Notes: generated from the sequence alone by a model not told the origin. A DNA stretch of 64,000 nt from Bacteroidales bacterium (GCA_017429685.1 JAFROL010000010.1:1-64000), one strand, 5' to 3'. Shown: positions 1-9,167, numbered from the stretch's first letter. Numbers and translations are program-made.

Positions 1-290
1 AACGGCGAATTTTAGCGAATTGGCTGACGCGGCAGACCGCTTTCCGCTTTATCCTTTTTTGTCATCGAATTAAACGAATTGTTCGAATTTTTTTGTTTCA
101 AATTATGTTCCGCAAGGCGGAACGGCGAATTTTAGCGAATTGGCTGACGCGGCAGACCGCTTTCCGCTTTATCCTTTTTTGTCATCGAATTAAACGAATT
201 GTTCGAATTTTTTTGTTTCAAATTATGTTCCGCAAGGCGGAACGGCGAATTTTAGCGAAATGGCTGACGCGACAGCCCGCTTTCCGCTTT
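1..290. repeat. 120-bp tandem repeat, two exact copies plus a partial third
   Basis: Bases 1-120 and 121-240 are identical. 241-290 begins a third copy with a few mismatches and then runs into a CTTTCCG heptamer array that ends at the stop of the next gene. The unit contains a small perfect hairpin (GTTCCGC, spacer, GCGGAAC) and the core GGCTGACGCGGCAGACCGC, which recurs elsewhere in this window. The array may continue upstream of the window. No gene is credible here. Confidence 0.9.
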
Positions 291-319
291 CCGCTTTCCG
301 TTTTCCGCTTCCTGCTTCC

Positions 320-928
320 CTACTGGTCGCGTTTGCGCTTGAACCATTCGATGAATTCGGGCAAATCGTCGAGTGGCCGGAAGCCGGACTTGAACGGTTC
401 GGCGGGCACGTCGCAGGTGTCGAGATAGCCGATAAGCGTGGCGCAGTCGAATTCGCCAATCAGGGCCTCGATGGTGACGTAAACGCCGACCAGCTGGTCG
501 TCGTCGTCAGCCACGGGGTTGGGCAGCGCGACGCGGATGCCCAGTATGTCGGGTTCCTCTTCGCTTTCGAGCTGAAGGAAATACATCTGCTTGGTTTCAA
601 AACGGTATTTGTCGAAGGTGACTTTGAGGTCGGTGCCCTTGGGCTGCTTGAAGGCTACGAACTCCCACCAGTCGAGGTCGGGGGCGTTGTCGGTGAGTTC
701 AACCACGTAGCGGAACAGGTCGGTGTCGCCCTCGGCCGAGAAGGTCAGCGTGCGTCCCGTGGGTGTGGGTTCGCCCATCTCGAAAGTGAGCCCTTCGCAA
801 TAGGCATCCAGCTGATGCTGAAGGTTGTCCAGCAGCAGCTGCTGATCTTTTTCTTCCAAGTCGCCGAGCATCGTCATCTGCTCGTTGTTGTCGGCAAACC
901 ATTGCCAGAATTTTTCGAAATCGTGCAT
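320..928 (-). CDS. acidic hypothetical protein, 202 aa
   Basis: I do not recognise this family. The product is strongly acidic and rich in Trp, Phe and Asp, with no signal peptide or membrane segment, so it is probably cytoplasmic. Visible features are an amphipathic N-terminal helix (residues 1-45, EKFWQWFADNN), a central beta-rich region and a DDDD run near residue 147. It ends RKRDQ, and the stop is followed directly by a GCGGAAA heptamer array. It lies downstream of murB on the same strand, separated by an octamer array, so it may share murB's transcript. The reading frame is clean, and the codon use and amino-acid composition look like those of a real gene. Confidence 0.75.
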   Translation of the reverse strand: MHDFEKFWQWFADNNEQMTMLGDLEEKDQQLLLDNLQHQLDAYCEGLTFEMGEPTPTGRTLTFSAEGDTDLFRYVVELTDNAPDLDWWEFVAFKQPKGTDLKVTFDKYRFETKQMYFLQLESEEEPDILGIRVALPNPVADDDDQLVGVYVTIEALIGEFDCATLIGYLDTCDVPAEPFKSGFRPLDDLPEFIEWFKRKRDQ

Positions 929-936
929 TGTATATT

Positions 937-968
937 GCGTTAGTGCGTTATTGTGTTATTGCGTTAGT
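937..968. repeat. GCGTTAGT octamer array
   Basis: Four degenerate 8-bp units (GCGTTAGT, GCGTTATT, GTGTTATT, GCGTTAGT) fill the short gap between murB and the hypothetical gene, starting just after the murB stop. The same octamer family occurs after the genes ending at 45683 and 47214, at the end of ubiE and inside ubiE. Confidence 0.8.
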
Positions 969-972
969 GGGG

Positions 973-2013
973 TTAATTTTCTGAATTTACAAAGATTGCC
1001 TCGCATTCCAGTTCGACTCCGAAGCGGGTTCTGACATCGGCAATGATGGCATCGGCCAGCTGACGGACGTCGCTGGCAGTACACCCGCCTCGATTGACGA
1101 GCACAAGGGCCTGTTTTTCGTATACACCGACGCGGCCCAATGTGCGGCCTTTCCATCCGCATTGTTCTATAAGCCAGCCTGCTGCCAGCTTTTGGCGGCC
1201 GTCGCCGGCGGGGAAAGCCACAATGCCGGGATTGGCCTTGCGCAGGGTTTCAAAAACATCGCTGTCGACAATGGGGTTCTTGAAAAAACTGCCTGCGCTG
1301 CCTATTTCGCTGGGGTTAGGCAGCTTGCTGTCGCGCAAGGCAGTGACGGTGTCGGCCAGCTGACGGGCTGTAGGATGGTCGATATTGCGGTCGGCAAGGG
1401 CCTGGGCCAGCGCTTTGTAGGTAACGTCAGGATTGAATTTTTCTTCGAGTTTGAAGACCACCCGGTCTATAATGTAGCGGTTTTTCCATTCGCCCTTGAA
1501 GTTTGACCAGCGGTAGCCGAAACCGCATTCGGCGGCTTCGATCCAGCGTTGGGAACCGTCGGCCATATCGTAGCAGTGGACGCGGTGGATGACGTCTTTG
1601 GCCTCTTTGCCATAGGCTCCCACATTCTGCACCGGCGCTGCACCCACACAGCCAGGAATAGAGGCCAGATTTTCAAGTCCATACCATCCGTTGTCGATGC
1701 AATGGTTGACAAAGTCGAGCCATCGTGTTCCGGCGCCGGCCTCGACGTAGAGGTGTCCGTCCTTCTGCTCGAGCAGCTTTATTTCGCTGTTGGCGGGATG
1801 GAGGACAACGCCATCATAATAGTCAGGCAGAATCACGTTGCTTCCGCCGCCGAGGATGAAACAGGGATTCTCTCTTACCAACTTGGACTTGGTGGCAGCC
1901 TGATAGTCGCTCTGCGAAACCAGATTGATGAAATATTGGGTTTTGGCTTCGATATCGAACGTATTGAATCCGCGCAGTGAGAAAATGTTTTTTATTTCAA
2001 GAGGCTCTGTCAT
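973..2013 (-). CDS. murB: UDP-N-acetylmuramate dehydrogenase MurB
   Basis: Catalyses the FAD- and NADPH-dependent reduction of UDP-GlcNAc-enolpyruvate to UDP-MurNAc, the second committed step of peptidoglycan precursor synthesis, in the cytoplasm. FAD-binding signatures are GGGSNVI (residues 56-62) and IPGCVGAAPVQNVGAYG (119-135). The catalytic serine lies in GSAGSFFKNP (Ser242), and the C-terminal LECEAIFV carries the conserved Glu. At 346 aa, with the insert between these motifs, it fits the E. coli-like type I MurB. The start codon overlaps the stop of the upstream P-loop/CYTH gene by 4 bp, so the two are probably translationally coupled. Confidence 0.96.
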   Translation of the reverse strand: MTEPLEIKNIFSLRGFNTFDIEAKTQYFINLVSQSDYQAATKSKLVRENPCFILGGGSNVILPDYYDGVVLHPANSEIKLLEQKDGHLYVEAGAGTRWLDFVNHCIDNGWYGLENLASIPGCVGAAPVQNVGAYGKEAKDVIHRVHCYDMADGSQRWIEAAECGFGYRWSNFKGEWKNRYIIDRVVFKLEEKFNPDVTYKALAQALADRNIDHPTARQLADTVTALRDSKLPNPSEIGSAGSFFKNPIVDSDVFETLRKANPGIVAFPAGDGRQKLAAGWLIEQCGWKGRTLGRVGVYEKQALVLVNRGGCTASDVRQLADAIIADVRTRFGVELECEAIFVNSEN

Positions 2014-3095
2014 CGTTTAGCTATGTTGGAGTTGTGGTATTCCGGCTTGCCTGTCACGTCCTCGATGATGCGGAGGAACGGTGGTAAATCGACCGACGAG
2101 GCATCTTCCGCGTCCTCTATTTCCAGCAGAAGGTGGTCGAGTTTTGGCTCGAGGAACTCGTCGAGTTCAAAATACTGGTCCTTCCACAGGAAGCAGCATC
2201 TGAGTTTGCGTATGGTGCGTTTTTCTGGATTGGCCTCGCGCAGCAGTTCGCGGTAGCGGTGCTCGTCGATCTGGCGTTCGTGCTCGTAGTTCCTGTCGTA
2301 GGACAGGCGTATCTTTGTAGTCAGGAAATAGACGTTGTGCCCGTTCTCGCCGCGCATACGCACCCGGCGTTCCTGCCCGTCGACAGGCAGCAGGTAGGTC
2401 TGCTCTATCTCGCTGATGTTTCCGTTCGGGATCTCGCCAAGTTTTTCGACCAGGTATTTGCGTTCAATCTCTATCGGCTTGGGGACGCCCAGGACGTGCG
2501 ATATTTCCTTCAACACGCGGTTCACCTTCTCCTCGAAGCCGCAGTCGTTGCCCACCACGCGCAGATGCGGATGGCCCGTCCAGGCCATCATCAGGCGGTC
2601 GTCGATAGCACACGCCTGCTCGGGTGTCTCGCTGCGGGCAGCATTGTTGCCCAGCGTGTAGAACTTCTCGGCACCCTTGGCGGCGGTGGCCATATGAATC
2701 ACGGCGGCATAGCGGGCGTCGCGCAGTTCGACGACGGTCTGTCCCAGCGTTTCAAGCAGGTCGGCCCACATCTCACGTGTCATATAGGCCCTCAGGTCCA
2801 TAGTTCCGCGGTCGCAGACTATCAGCGACTTGCGGCCGCTGTGCTCGGCGATGCGCTCCAGGCGGTCTTCCACCTCGAGCTGAAATTCCATCAGCTGCCG
2901 TTCGCTCTCGATGAAAAGGGCCTTGTTCGAAGTCAGGAAATCGACACCCGACTGCGAGAACAGCGTCGCTGCCTCAGGAACCGTAAGCACATAGTAACCC
3001 ATATCTGAAAAGTAGTCCACTATGCGGGCCAAAGCGGTGGTTTTGCCGGCACAGGGACCTCCAGTCAACACTATTTTTGTCACGTCCTTTTTCAT
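2010..3095 (-). CDS. P-loop NTPase fused to a CYTH domain
   Basis: The N-terminal half is an AAA_28/NadR-like P-loop domain with Walker A GGPCAGKTT (residues 12-20) and an ICDRG segment resembling the Walker B/lid of small-molecule kinases. The C-terminal half starts with EIERKYLVEKL (about residue 208), the ExExK signature of CYTH domains, which bind or hydrolyse triphosphates (thiamine triphosphatase and class IV adenylyl cyclase superfamily). The natural substrate is unknown. The 361-aa length covers both domains, so this is a true fusion. It overlaps murB by 4 bp downstream and follows a MATE transporter gene 9 bp upstream, in a minus-strand operon. Confidence 0.85.
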   Translation of the reverse strand: MKKDVTKIVLTGGPCAGKTTALARIVDYFSDMGYYVLTVPEAATLFSQSGVDFLTSNKALFIESERQLMEFQLEVEDRLERIAEHSGRKSLIVCDRGTMDLRAYMTREMWADLLETLGQTVVELRDARYAAVIHMATAAKGAEKFYTLGNNAARSETPEQACAIDDRLMMAWTGHPHLRVVGNDCGFEEKVNRVLKEISHVLGVPKPIEIERKYLVEKLGEIPNGNISEIEQTYLLPVDGQERRVRMRGENGHNVYFLTTKIRLSYDRNYEHERQIDEHRYRELLREANPEKRTIRKLRCCFLWKDQYFELDEFLEPKLDHLLLEIEDAEDASSVDLPPFLRIIEDVTGKPEYHNSNIAKR

Positions 3096-3104
3096 CGCAA
3101 ACTC

Positions 3105-4556
3105 TTATTTATCTGTTATTTGACTTGATTCATCTTTCGGACCCAGTTCCTTGCGTGGCTTGCGTATCGGCGGGACATAGCCCTCGTGGAACACCTGACG
3201 GTGCGTCAGCAGCAGCACTGCCGACAGCGCAGCTCCAAGGAAGTCGCATATCATACACGACAGCCATACGCCCGTTACGCCGTCGCCACCGTTGCGCGCT
3301 ATGATGCCGGGCAGAATCAGCGAAATAGGAATCAGGAAAATCACCTGGCGCGAAAGGCTCGTCACGATGGCAATCCACGGCTGGTCGATGGACTGGAACA
3401 GCTGCGAATTGACAATGGTGAATGCTATCAGTGGCGCAAAAGCCATCAAATACCTCATTGCCGGAACACCGACAGAAAGTATCGCCTCCTCGTTGTCGAA
3501 GCAGGAAATAATTTCACGCGGAAACAGCATTGACAGCGCTGTGCCGAATATTCCCAAGGCTACACAGACCTTCATCGTAAGCATATAGACCTCGCGCAGA
3601 CGGTCGTTGCGGCTGGCACCATAGTTGTAGCCGGCTATGGGCTGCATACCCTGGCACACACCGAGGAACATCATTAAAATCAGTCCCGCAGCCGAATTAA
3701 CGACACCATAGACGGCCACAGCATTGTCGCCACCATAGAGCGCCAACATCTTGTTGAGCACAGCGACGACGGCAAAAGCAGCCACATTCATCGAGAAAGG
3801 ACTGATACCGATGGCCAGAATATTGCGGAAGATATAGAGTTTCGGAGCCCAGGCGTGGGCACGGAAACGGATGAAGCTGCGCGGCTGCACAAAATGGACC
3901 ACCGACACCAGGCCTGTCATAGCCATCGAGATGGTGGTACCCCACGCAGCACCGGCAACGCCTTTACCCAAAACACTGATAAAGAGATAGTCGAGCAAGA
4001 TATTCAGCACGGCACCGCTGATCATTATCCACATAGCCTTGGTGGGATAGCCCGAAGCACGGATAAGACCTGTCAGGTTGTAGGTCAATGTCACCAGAAA
4101 CATTCCCGGCAACACAATGTCCATATACTGGCAGGCGAAATCGAGTGTCTGCGGCGAAGCGCCGAAAAGGGTAAGGATTGGCCGCATCCACACGTAGCCG
4201 GCGGTGACGAAAAGGAAACCGAAAAAGAAGGTCAGCAACATCGTGTTGCCCAATATTTTCTCCGCCCACCGCGTGTCTTTGCGACCCAGGACGATGCTCA
4301 TTCGCGACGAGGCGCCGGCACCGACCAGCGAACCGAAGGCGTGAATGATGTTCATCACCGGAAACGTTATGGCCAGCGCCGCCAAATAGAGTGTTCCGTT
4401 GCCGTCAGGGCTATGACCCAAGAAGATACGGTCCACGATGTTATAGACCGATGTCACAATCTGGCTCACGACGGCAGGCAGGGCATACTCCCACAGCAGG
4501 GCTCCGATTCCTTTCGTCTCCAGCTCTCTGGTTTTGTCTACTGCTGCCATCGTCAC
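3105..4556 (-). CDS. MATE family efflux transporter
   Basis: Integral membrane protein of 483 aa with about 12 hydrophobic segments and the duplicated architecture of MATE (multidrug and toxic compound extrusion) carriers, which exchange Na+ or H+ for drugs or metabolites. Supporting segments include LWEYALPAVVSQIVTSVYNIVDRIFLG near the N-terminus, the repeat-two counterpart around FLGVCQGMQPIAGYNYGA, and a charged hydrophilic C-terminal tail. The substrate cannot be inferred. Its start overlaps the stop of the amidohydrolase gene by 4 bp, so both belong to one minus-strand operon that runs on to murB. Confidence 0.93.
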   Translation of the reverse strand: MTMAAVDKTRELETKGIGALLWEYALPAVVSQIVTSVYNIVDRIFLGHSPDGNGTLYLAALAITFPVMNIIHAFGSLVGAGASSRMSIVLGRKDTRWAEKILGNTMLLTFFFGFLFVTAGYVWMRPILTLFGASPQTLDFACQYMDIVLPGMFLVTLTYNLTGLIRASGYPTKAMWIMISGAVLNILLDYLFISVLGKGVAGAAWGTTISMAMTGLVSVVHFVQPRSFIRFRAHAWAPKLYIFRNILAIGISPFSMNVAAFAVVAVLNKMLALYGGDNAVAVYGVVNSAAGLILMMFLGVCQGMQPIAGYNYGASRNDRLREVYMLTMKVCVALGIFGTALSMLFPREIISCFDNEEAILSVGVPAMRYLMAFAPLIAFTIVNSQLFQSIDQPWIAIVTSLSRQVIFLIPISLILPGIIARNGGDGVTGVWLSCMICDFLGAALSAVLLLTHRQVFHEGYVPPIRKPRKELGPKDESSQITDK

Positions 4557-5749
4557 CCTTTTATTCTGTTGTTCAATGCCATCATAGCATTATAAGCCAC
4601 AAGGCCGTTGGCAAGTTCAATCGAGCGCTCGTCGACAATCAGGTTGGGACGGTGCAGGTTGCTGAACGGTGTGCCAGGCTCGTGGATGCCAATGCGGAAA
4701 TAGCAGGCCGGTATTTTCTGTGCGAAGAAGGCAAAGTCCTCGGCCGTCATTCGCATATCGAGCCATTCCACATTCTCGGCGCCAAGGAAGGCGCAGGCAT
4801 TGTCGTGCACCTGCTGCGTGCACTCGTCGTCGTTCAGCACGTAGGGATAGCCATAGTCGATAAACAGGTCGCATTCGCCGCCCATACTTTCGGCTATGCC
4901 TTCCGAGATGCGGCGAATCTTTTCGTGGGCCTCGAGGCGCCATTTCTCGTCGAAGGTGCGAATGATGCCTTCCATCTTCACCTCGTCGGGGATGATGTTG
5001 GTGCGGCCGCTACCGATGAACTTGCCGAAACTGAGCGTCGTAGGCATCACCGGCGATGCGTTGCGGCTCACCACCTGCTGCAGAGCCACAACGATGTGGC
5101 TGGCAATCAGGATGGGGTCAACGCTGAGATGGGGCGTAGCCCCGTGGCCGCCCTTGCCCTTCACGGTCCAGTACAGCTCGTCGGTCGAAGCCATATATTT
5201 TCCTTTGCGCATTCCCACACGCCCATAGTCCATCTCGGGCAGGCAGTGGAAAGAATAAATCTCGTTGGGGGTCAGTTCGTCGAAAAGGCCGTCTTCCATC
5301 ATCATACGTGCGCCGCCGGGGTATTTCTCCTCCGATGGCTCGAAGATGAACATCAGCGTGCCGCGGATTTCATTGCGCAGCTCGCAAAGGATCTTGACGG
5401 CACCCAACAGCGAACTGGTGTGCATATCGTGTCCGCAGGCGTGCATCACGCCGGGGTTTTCCGATGCAAAGGGCAGTCCGGTGGCCTCCTGCAAAGGCAG
5501 CGCATCATAGTCGCTGCGCAGCGCCACGCAATAGCTGTCGGGCTCGATACCGCCACGCAGTATAGCCATACAGCCCGTCTTGCCGATGCCCGTTTTGGGC
5601 TCCAGGCCCATTTCGCGCAGACGGTCGGCCACAAAAGCCATAGTGCCGTATTCCTCCTGCGACAGTTCCGGATGCCTGTGCAGCCAACGGCGCCATTCAA
5701 TCACTTCAGGATTAATTCTATGTGCTATTTCTTTTATTTTCTCTATCAT
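4553..5749 (-). CDS. M20 family amidohydrolase / metallopeptidase
   Basis: Resembles M20D amidohydrolases (hippurate hydrolase, N-acyl amino acid or N-acetyldiaminopimelate deacetylase types). Conserved pieces include WRRWLHRHPELS near the N-terminus, the metal-binding MHACGHDMH segment, and FEPSEEK with the general-base Glu. Such enzymes are cytoplasmic binuclear metal hydrolases that remove an acyl group from an amino acid. I start at the ATG giving MIEKIKEIAHR, because the longer frame adds 14 Lys-rich residues absent from the family and would overlap the upstream acyltransferase gene. Coupled to the MATE gene downstream. Substrate unknown. Confidence 0.9.
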   Translation of the reverse strand: MIEKIKEIAHRINPEVIEWRRWLHRHPELSQEEYGTMAFVADRLREMGLEPKTGIGKTGCMAILRGGIEPDSYCVALRSDYDALPLQEATGLPFASENPGVMHACGHDMHTSSLLGAVKILCELRNEIRGTLMFIFEPSEEKYPGGARMMMEDGLFDELTPNEIYSFHCLPEMDYGRVGMRKGKYMASTDELYWTVKGKGGHGATPHLSVDPILIASHIVVALQQVVSRNASPVMPTTLSFGKFIGSGRTNIIPDEVKMEGIIRTFDEKWRLEAHEKIRRISEGIAESMGGECDLFIDYGYPYVLNDDECTQQVHDNACAFLGAENVEWLDMRMTAEDFAFFAQKIPACYFRIGIHEPGTPFSNLHRPNLIVDERSIELANGLVAYNAMMALNNRIKG

Positions 5750-5787
5750 ATCTCTATCTTTTTTTTTCACCAATCGCCATTCACCTT

Positions 5788-6936
5788 TCACAATTCGCTG
5801 TTAAAGACAGGATTAGCATAAATGGTCAGAAAGTAATCCATAATCTTCTCCCTGGCCGCCAGCGAAGGGCCTTTGAGGGTCGAATGCTCGGCATATTTGA
5901 TGAATTCCTCCATCTGCTCCGTCGTATAGTTGTCCACATACTCAGCAGTCCCTTTAAGCAGGTCGGCAGCGATATAGTTGGTTTTGTGCAGCTTATATCC
6001 CTGATGAATGCGACGGTCTATCACTTTGGCCAGCGCCGAGAAACGCTCGTTCTTGACCATACTTGCACACTCGGCCACCTCGTCGGATCTCAAGGGTTCG
6101 CAAAAATGCAGATGCACACGGCCTTTATGCTGCGAGATGCCCACCATAATGCTGAGCACATCCTCGTGCGCCGACTTCTCATAAAACCCTGTCGATGCCG
6201 TATATTCAGCCACGCTCTTCATCAAGTCGCAAGGTTCGTACTCGTAGCTGACGGCAACGGGAAGTATGCGCAGCCGGTTGAAATCCTCCTCAAAATCGCC
6301 ACTGCCCGCCATCGAGAACATCTTCAGCAGGCCCTGATCCGTACGGTCGTCCCCGTTCTTGGTGCGGCCGTTGCGCTGCGCTATCCATACCGAGCTCTTT
6401 TTTTCAAACAGAACGTGGTGTATATAGTTCGACAAAAAAACAGAGTTGTTGTAGAATTCGCGACGCGACCCGTCGCGGATGATTGTGAACATCTTGTTGA
6501 GGCGGAACAGGTCGATGATCATATCGTTCTTCATCAGGTTGTTGCCAAACCCGATTTCGGGCGTCTGTATGCCATTCGATATCAGCGCCACGTCCAGCAG
6601 ACCGGCATCGAGCGTTATGTCGCGATGGTTCGACACAAACAGGTATGGCGTACCCTTCTCCACATTCTCTATCCCGTCATAGGTGAACGATGTCGCACTG
6701 CGCTGCATTATCTGGTAGACCAGCGGGCGCATCACCATATACTGCAGCTCGTCGCACGTGGTGATGCACTCCATCATCGCCGCGAAGCTCTCCACGTCGG
6801 TCTTGGGGTTCATCGTCTTCACCAGGCGGGCAAACATCGGGTTGTGCGCCAGACGCGCAATGGCACGCGGCACCTCCTCTTTGCTATATGGTTCAATGCT
6901 TGAAAAATCAAATTCTGTCATCTTGTTTAAATCCAT
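5788..6936 (-). CDS. PlsC-like acyltransferase, 382 aa
   Basis: A glycerolphosphate-acyltransferase-like domain is indicated by FVSNHRDITLDAGLL, which matches the catalytic N-H-x4-D motif (here NHRDITLD), and by a later segment SVWIAQRNGRTK like the family's second block. It is longer than plain PlsC (about 240 aa) because of an extra C-terminal region, as in the 1-acyl-glycerol-3-phosphate acyltransferase-like proteins common in Bacteroidetes. It probably transfers an acyl group at the cytoplasmic membrane; the lipid acceptor is uncertain. An internal ATG (MTEFDFSS, five codons in) is an equally possible start. Confidence 0.85.
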   Translation of the reverse strand: MDLNKMTEFDFSSIEPYSKEEVPRAIARLAHNPMFARLVKTMNPKTDVESFAAMMECITTCDELQYMVMRPLVYQIMQRSATSFTYDGIENVEKGTPYLFVSNHRDITLDAGLLDVALISNGIQTPEIGFGNNLMKNDMIIDLFRLNKMFTIIRDGSRREFYNNSVFLSNYIHHVLFEKKSSVWIAQRNGRTKNGDDRTDQGLLKMFSMAGSGDFEEDFNRLRILPVAVSYEYEPCDLMKSVAEYTASTGFYEKSAHEDVLSIMVGISQHKGRVHLHFCEPLRSDEVAECASMVKNERFSALAKVIDRRIHQGYKLHKTNYIAADLLKGTAEYVDNYTTEQMEEFIKYAEHSTLKGPSLAAREKIMDYFLTIYANPVFNSEL

Positions 6937-6974
6937 TTACATTTCGTATAACAGCACAGTCCGCGATTGTCGGT

Positions 6975-8828
6975 TCAATAGGCAATCTCGTATGCCTTTT
7001 CTTTCAGCATCCCGTTATAGAACGACACTGTGGTTATCTTTGTCCCTTTCGTCACTTCGAAAGGTTTCGTGTATCGCACAAAATGCCCGTCACCGGTATG
7101 GTAGTAAAGTACCGTTCCCTCCACCTCCCAGTGCAGGGTGGCCATCGTCCGGCCGTCGTCACCTTTGGCAAAGGTGGCCCAAGGCTGGAAAGAGCCTGTG
7201 CCCGTCCGGTAGTCGTTGGCTTCGAGCCGCAGGCGATGGTCGGCCACACGCGACCTGAAGTCTTCCCAGTTCTTGACCGACAGCGGCGACCACAGTACTT
7301 CGGCCATAGCGCAGAGGCGCGGCAGGAGCATATATTCCGCCATTTCGGGGGTATTGATGTATTCGGTCCACAGATTGCACTGTCCGCCAAGGATATGCTT
7401 TTGCTGCGCGGCGGTCAGTTTGGCGGGCATCGGGTCGAACTCATAGACCTTGTGCAGCGTAACCAGCGAATTGGGCATTGCCGGAGGCTGGAAATCGGCA
7501 TTGCCCTGATAGAAATTCAGGTAGCAATACTCCATCGGCGTCATAATCACGTCGTTGCCACGGCGTGCCGCGGCAATGCCGCCTTTCATACCCTGCCACG
7601 ACATCACCGTCGCGTCGGCCGAAACCCCTCCGTCCAGTATCTCATCCCATCCGATGATTTCCTTGCCTTGCCGTTTCACATAGTTCTCCATCTCCACAAT
7701 CATCCAGCCCTGCAGCTGCTCATAGTCCTTCAGCTTCAGGTCCTTCATCCGCTTGTTGCAACGCGGGCAGCGTTTCCAGTTATCCTTTACGGCCTCATCG
7801 CCGCCGATGTGGATATATTTGTACGGGAAAAGAGGTATCACCTCGTCCATCACACCCTTGAGGAACGACATCACGCTGTCGTTGCCGGCGCACAGGATGG
7901 CTCTCGGCGGCCAGTACGGGCCGAACTGGACGGTATAGGTCGTGTCGTCCTCAGCACAGGCAAGGGCGGGATAGGCCTCCAGCACGGCGCAGCAGTGGCC
8001 GGGGATTTCGATTTCGGGAATGACGTCGATATAGCGTTCGGCGGCATAGGCCACAATCTCCTCGATTTCGGCCTTGGTATAGTACCCGCCGTTGGTGCGC
8101 TGCTCGTCCTCGCCGGCCGGGTCGGCCTCGCCCCAAGGCTGGTCGTCGCGGTCCACGCGCCACGAGCCTATGTCGTTGAGCAACGGATACTTGGAAATTT
8201 CTATTCGCCATCCGTGGTCGTCGGTCAGATGCCAGTGGAACTTGTTCATCTTGTACTGCGCCATCAGGTCCAGGTGCTTCTTCACCTGGCTGACGCCGAA
8301 GAAATGGCGCGACACGTCGAGATGGCTTCCGCGCCACACAAAACGCGGATAGTCCTTGATGTGACAATAAGGCAGGTGGATTTTCGAATAGCGCACCACG
8401 GCGATGTCGACGGGCAGCATCTGGGTAAAGGTTTGGAAACCATAGAAAAGGCCGCGTTCGCCGTTGGCGGCGATGACGATGCCGTCGCGGTCGATATCGA
8501 GTGTGTAGCCCTCGTCGCCAAGCGTCGGGTCATAACTGTCATTGACAATCAGTTGGAGGCAGTTTGCCGAAGGCGCGCCGGCAAGGGCGGGGCTCAGATG
8601 CCACTGGCGCATACGCGCCGAAATGTATTTCACCACAGGGTCGTTCTGCCCCATATTGCCAGCATAGCATTTGGTGGACGACGACAGCGTGAAATAGCTA
8701 TTTTCGACAGCAATTTCGGCCGGCTTCGGGATAATTGAATAGTTCTCTACCGTCACTTTGCGGCCGCACGACACGCACAACAACGCCATAACAGTCAGAA
8801 AACAAACAACATATATTCTTTTTCGCAT
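6975..8828 (-). CDS. GH20 beta-N-acetylhexosaminidase, lipoprotein
   Basis: Exported glycoside hydrolase that releases terminal beta-GlcNAc/GalNAc by substrate-assisted catalysis. The N-terminus has a lipoprotein-like signal ending LLCVSCG, so it is probably anchored at the outer membrane or cell surface. A GH20b domain precedes the barrel. Barrel signatures are SRHFFGVSQVKKHLDLMAQYK, FHWHLTDDHGW, IPEIEIPGH and IHIGGDEAV, the last carrying the catalytic Asp-Glu pair. A C-terminal beta-domain follows (LHWEVEGTVLYYHTGDG). It is 617 aa, which is normal. A TAnnTTTG promoter sits 26 bp before the start, so it may begin the minus-strand run ending at the hypothetical gene. Confidence 0.95.
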   Translation of the reverse strand: MRKRIYVVCFLTVMALLCVSCGRKVTVENYSIIPKPAEIAVENSYFTLSSSTKCYAGNMGQNDPVVKYISARMRQWHLSPALAGAPSANCLQLIVNDSYDPTLGDEGYTLDIDRDGIVIAANGERGLFYGFQTFTQMLPVDIAVVRYSKIHLPYCHIKDYPRFVWRGSHLDVSRHFFGVSQVKKHLDLMAQYKMNKFHWHLTDDHGWRIEISKYPLLNDIGSWRVDRDDQPWGEADPAGEDEQRTNGGYYTKAEIEEIVAYAAERYIDVIPEIEIPGHCCAVLEAYPALACAEDDTTYTVQFGPYWPPRAILCAGNDSVMSFLKGVMDEVIPLFPYKYIHIGGDEAVKDNWKRCPRCNKRMKDLKLKDYEQLQGWMIVEMENYVKRQGKEIIGWDEILDGGVSADATVMSWQGMKGGIAAARRGNDVIMTPMEYCYLNFYQGNADFQPPAMPNSLVTLHKVYEFDPMPAKLTAAQQKHILGGQCNLWTEYINTPEMAEYMLLPRLCAMAEVLWSPLSVKNWEDFRSRVADHRLRLEANDYRTGTGSFQPWATFAKGDDGRTMATLHWEVEGTVLYYHTGDGHFVRYTKPFEVTKGTKITTVSFYNGMLKEKAYEIAY

Positions 8829-8853
8829 TTTTTACTCTTTTAATATAAAAATG

Positions 8854-8861
8854 CAAAGATA
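8854..8861 (-). promoter_or_regulatory. Bacteroidetes -7 box for the hexosaminidase gene
   Basis: On the minus strand the sequence reads TATCTTTG followed by C, an exact TAnnTTTG match, placed to start transcription about 15-20 bp before the ATG. Confidence 0.6.
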
Positions 8862-8959
8862 ACATTTTTTTTCCACATCACGCAACTCTGGTTCTTTTTT
8901 TATTTTTCAACACTTTCCGGCCGAAAAACCACCATTGACAACCAGACACTTAAGGTACC

Positions 8960-9070
8960 TTCTTCGCCCGTTGTACGGTATTTGTACAGTATTTGTACGG
9001 TATTTGTACGCTTTTGAACTGTACATATACTGTACAAATACTGTACAAGTACTGTACAACGGGCGAAGAA
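8960..9070. repeat. long imperfect hairpin built of GTAC repeats
   Basis: Bases 8960-9009 and 9021-9070 are inverted repeats of about 50 nt with roughly four differences, separated by an 11-nt spacer. The outer 15 bp (TTCTTCGCCCGTTGTAC) match perfectly. Inside, each arm is a run of three units of the type GTAC(A/G)GTATTT. It lies between two divergently transcribed genes (hexosaminidase and flippase) and is not followed by a plain T-run, so it is not a simple terminator. Confidence 0.9.
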
Positions 9071-9167
9071 AGCCAGGTCGATCAGGCTTTTAGACGGACG
9101 TTTTTTTAGGGCTTGGCACAATTTTTTTTTCCTTTGGGTGTTAAAGTGGGAAAACATCGCAAGAAAA

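Noticed and set aside
260-943. Long frame opposite the acidic hypothetical gene.
   Set aside because: It reads like the antisense of a codon-biased gene, and it begins in the repeat. The minus-strand frame has better protein character and lies in a same-strand run with murB.
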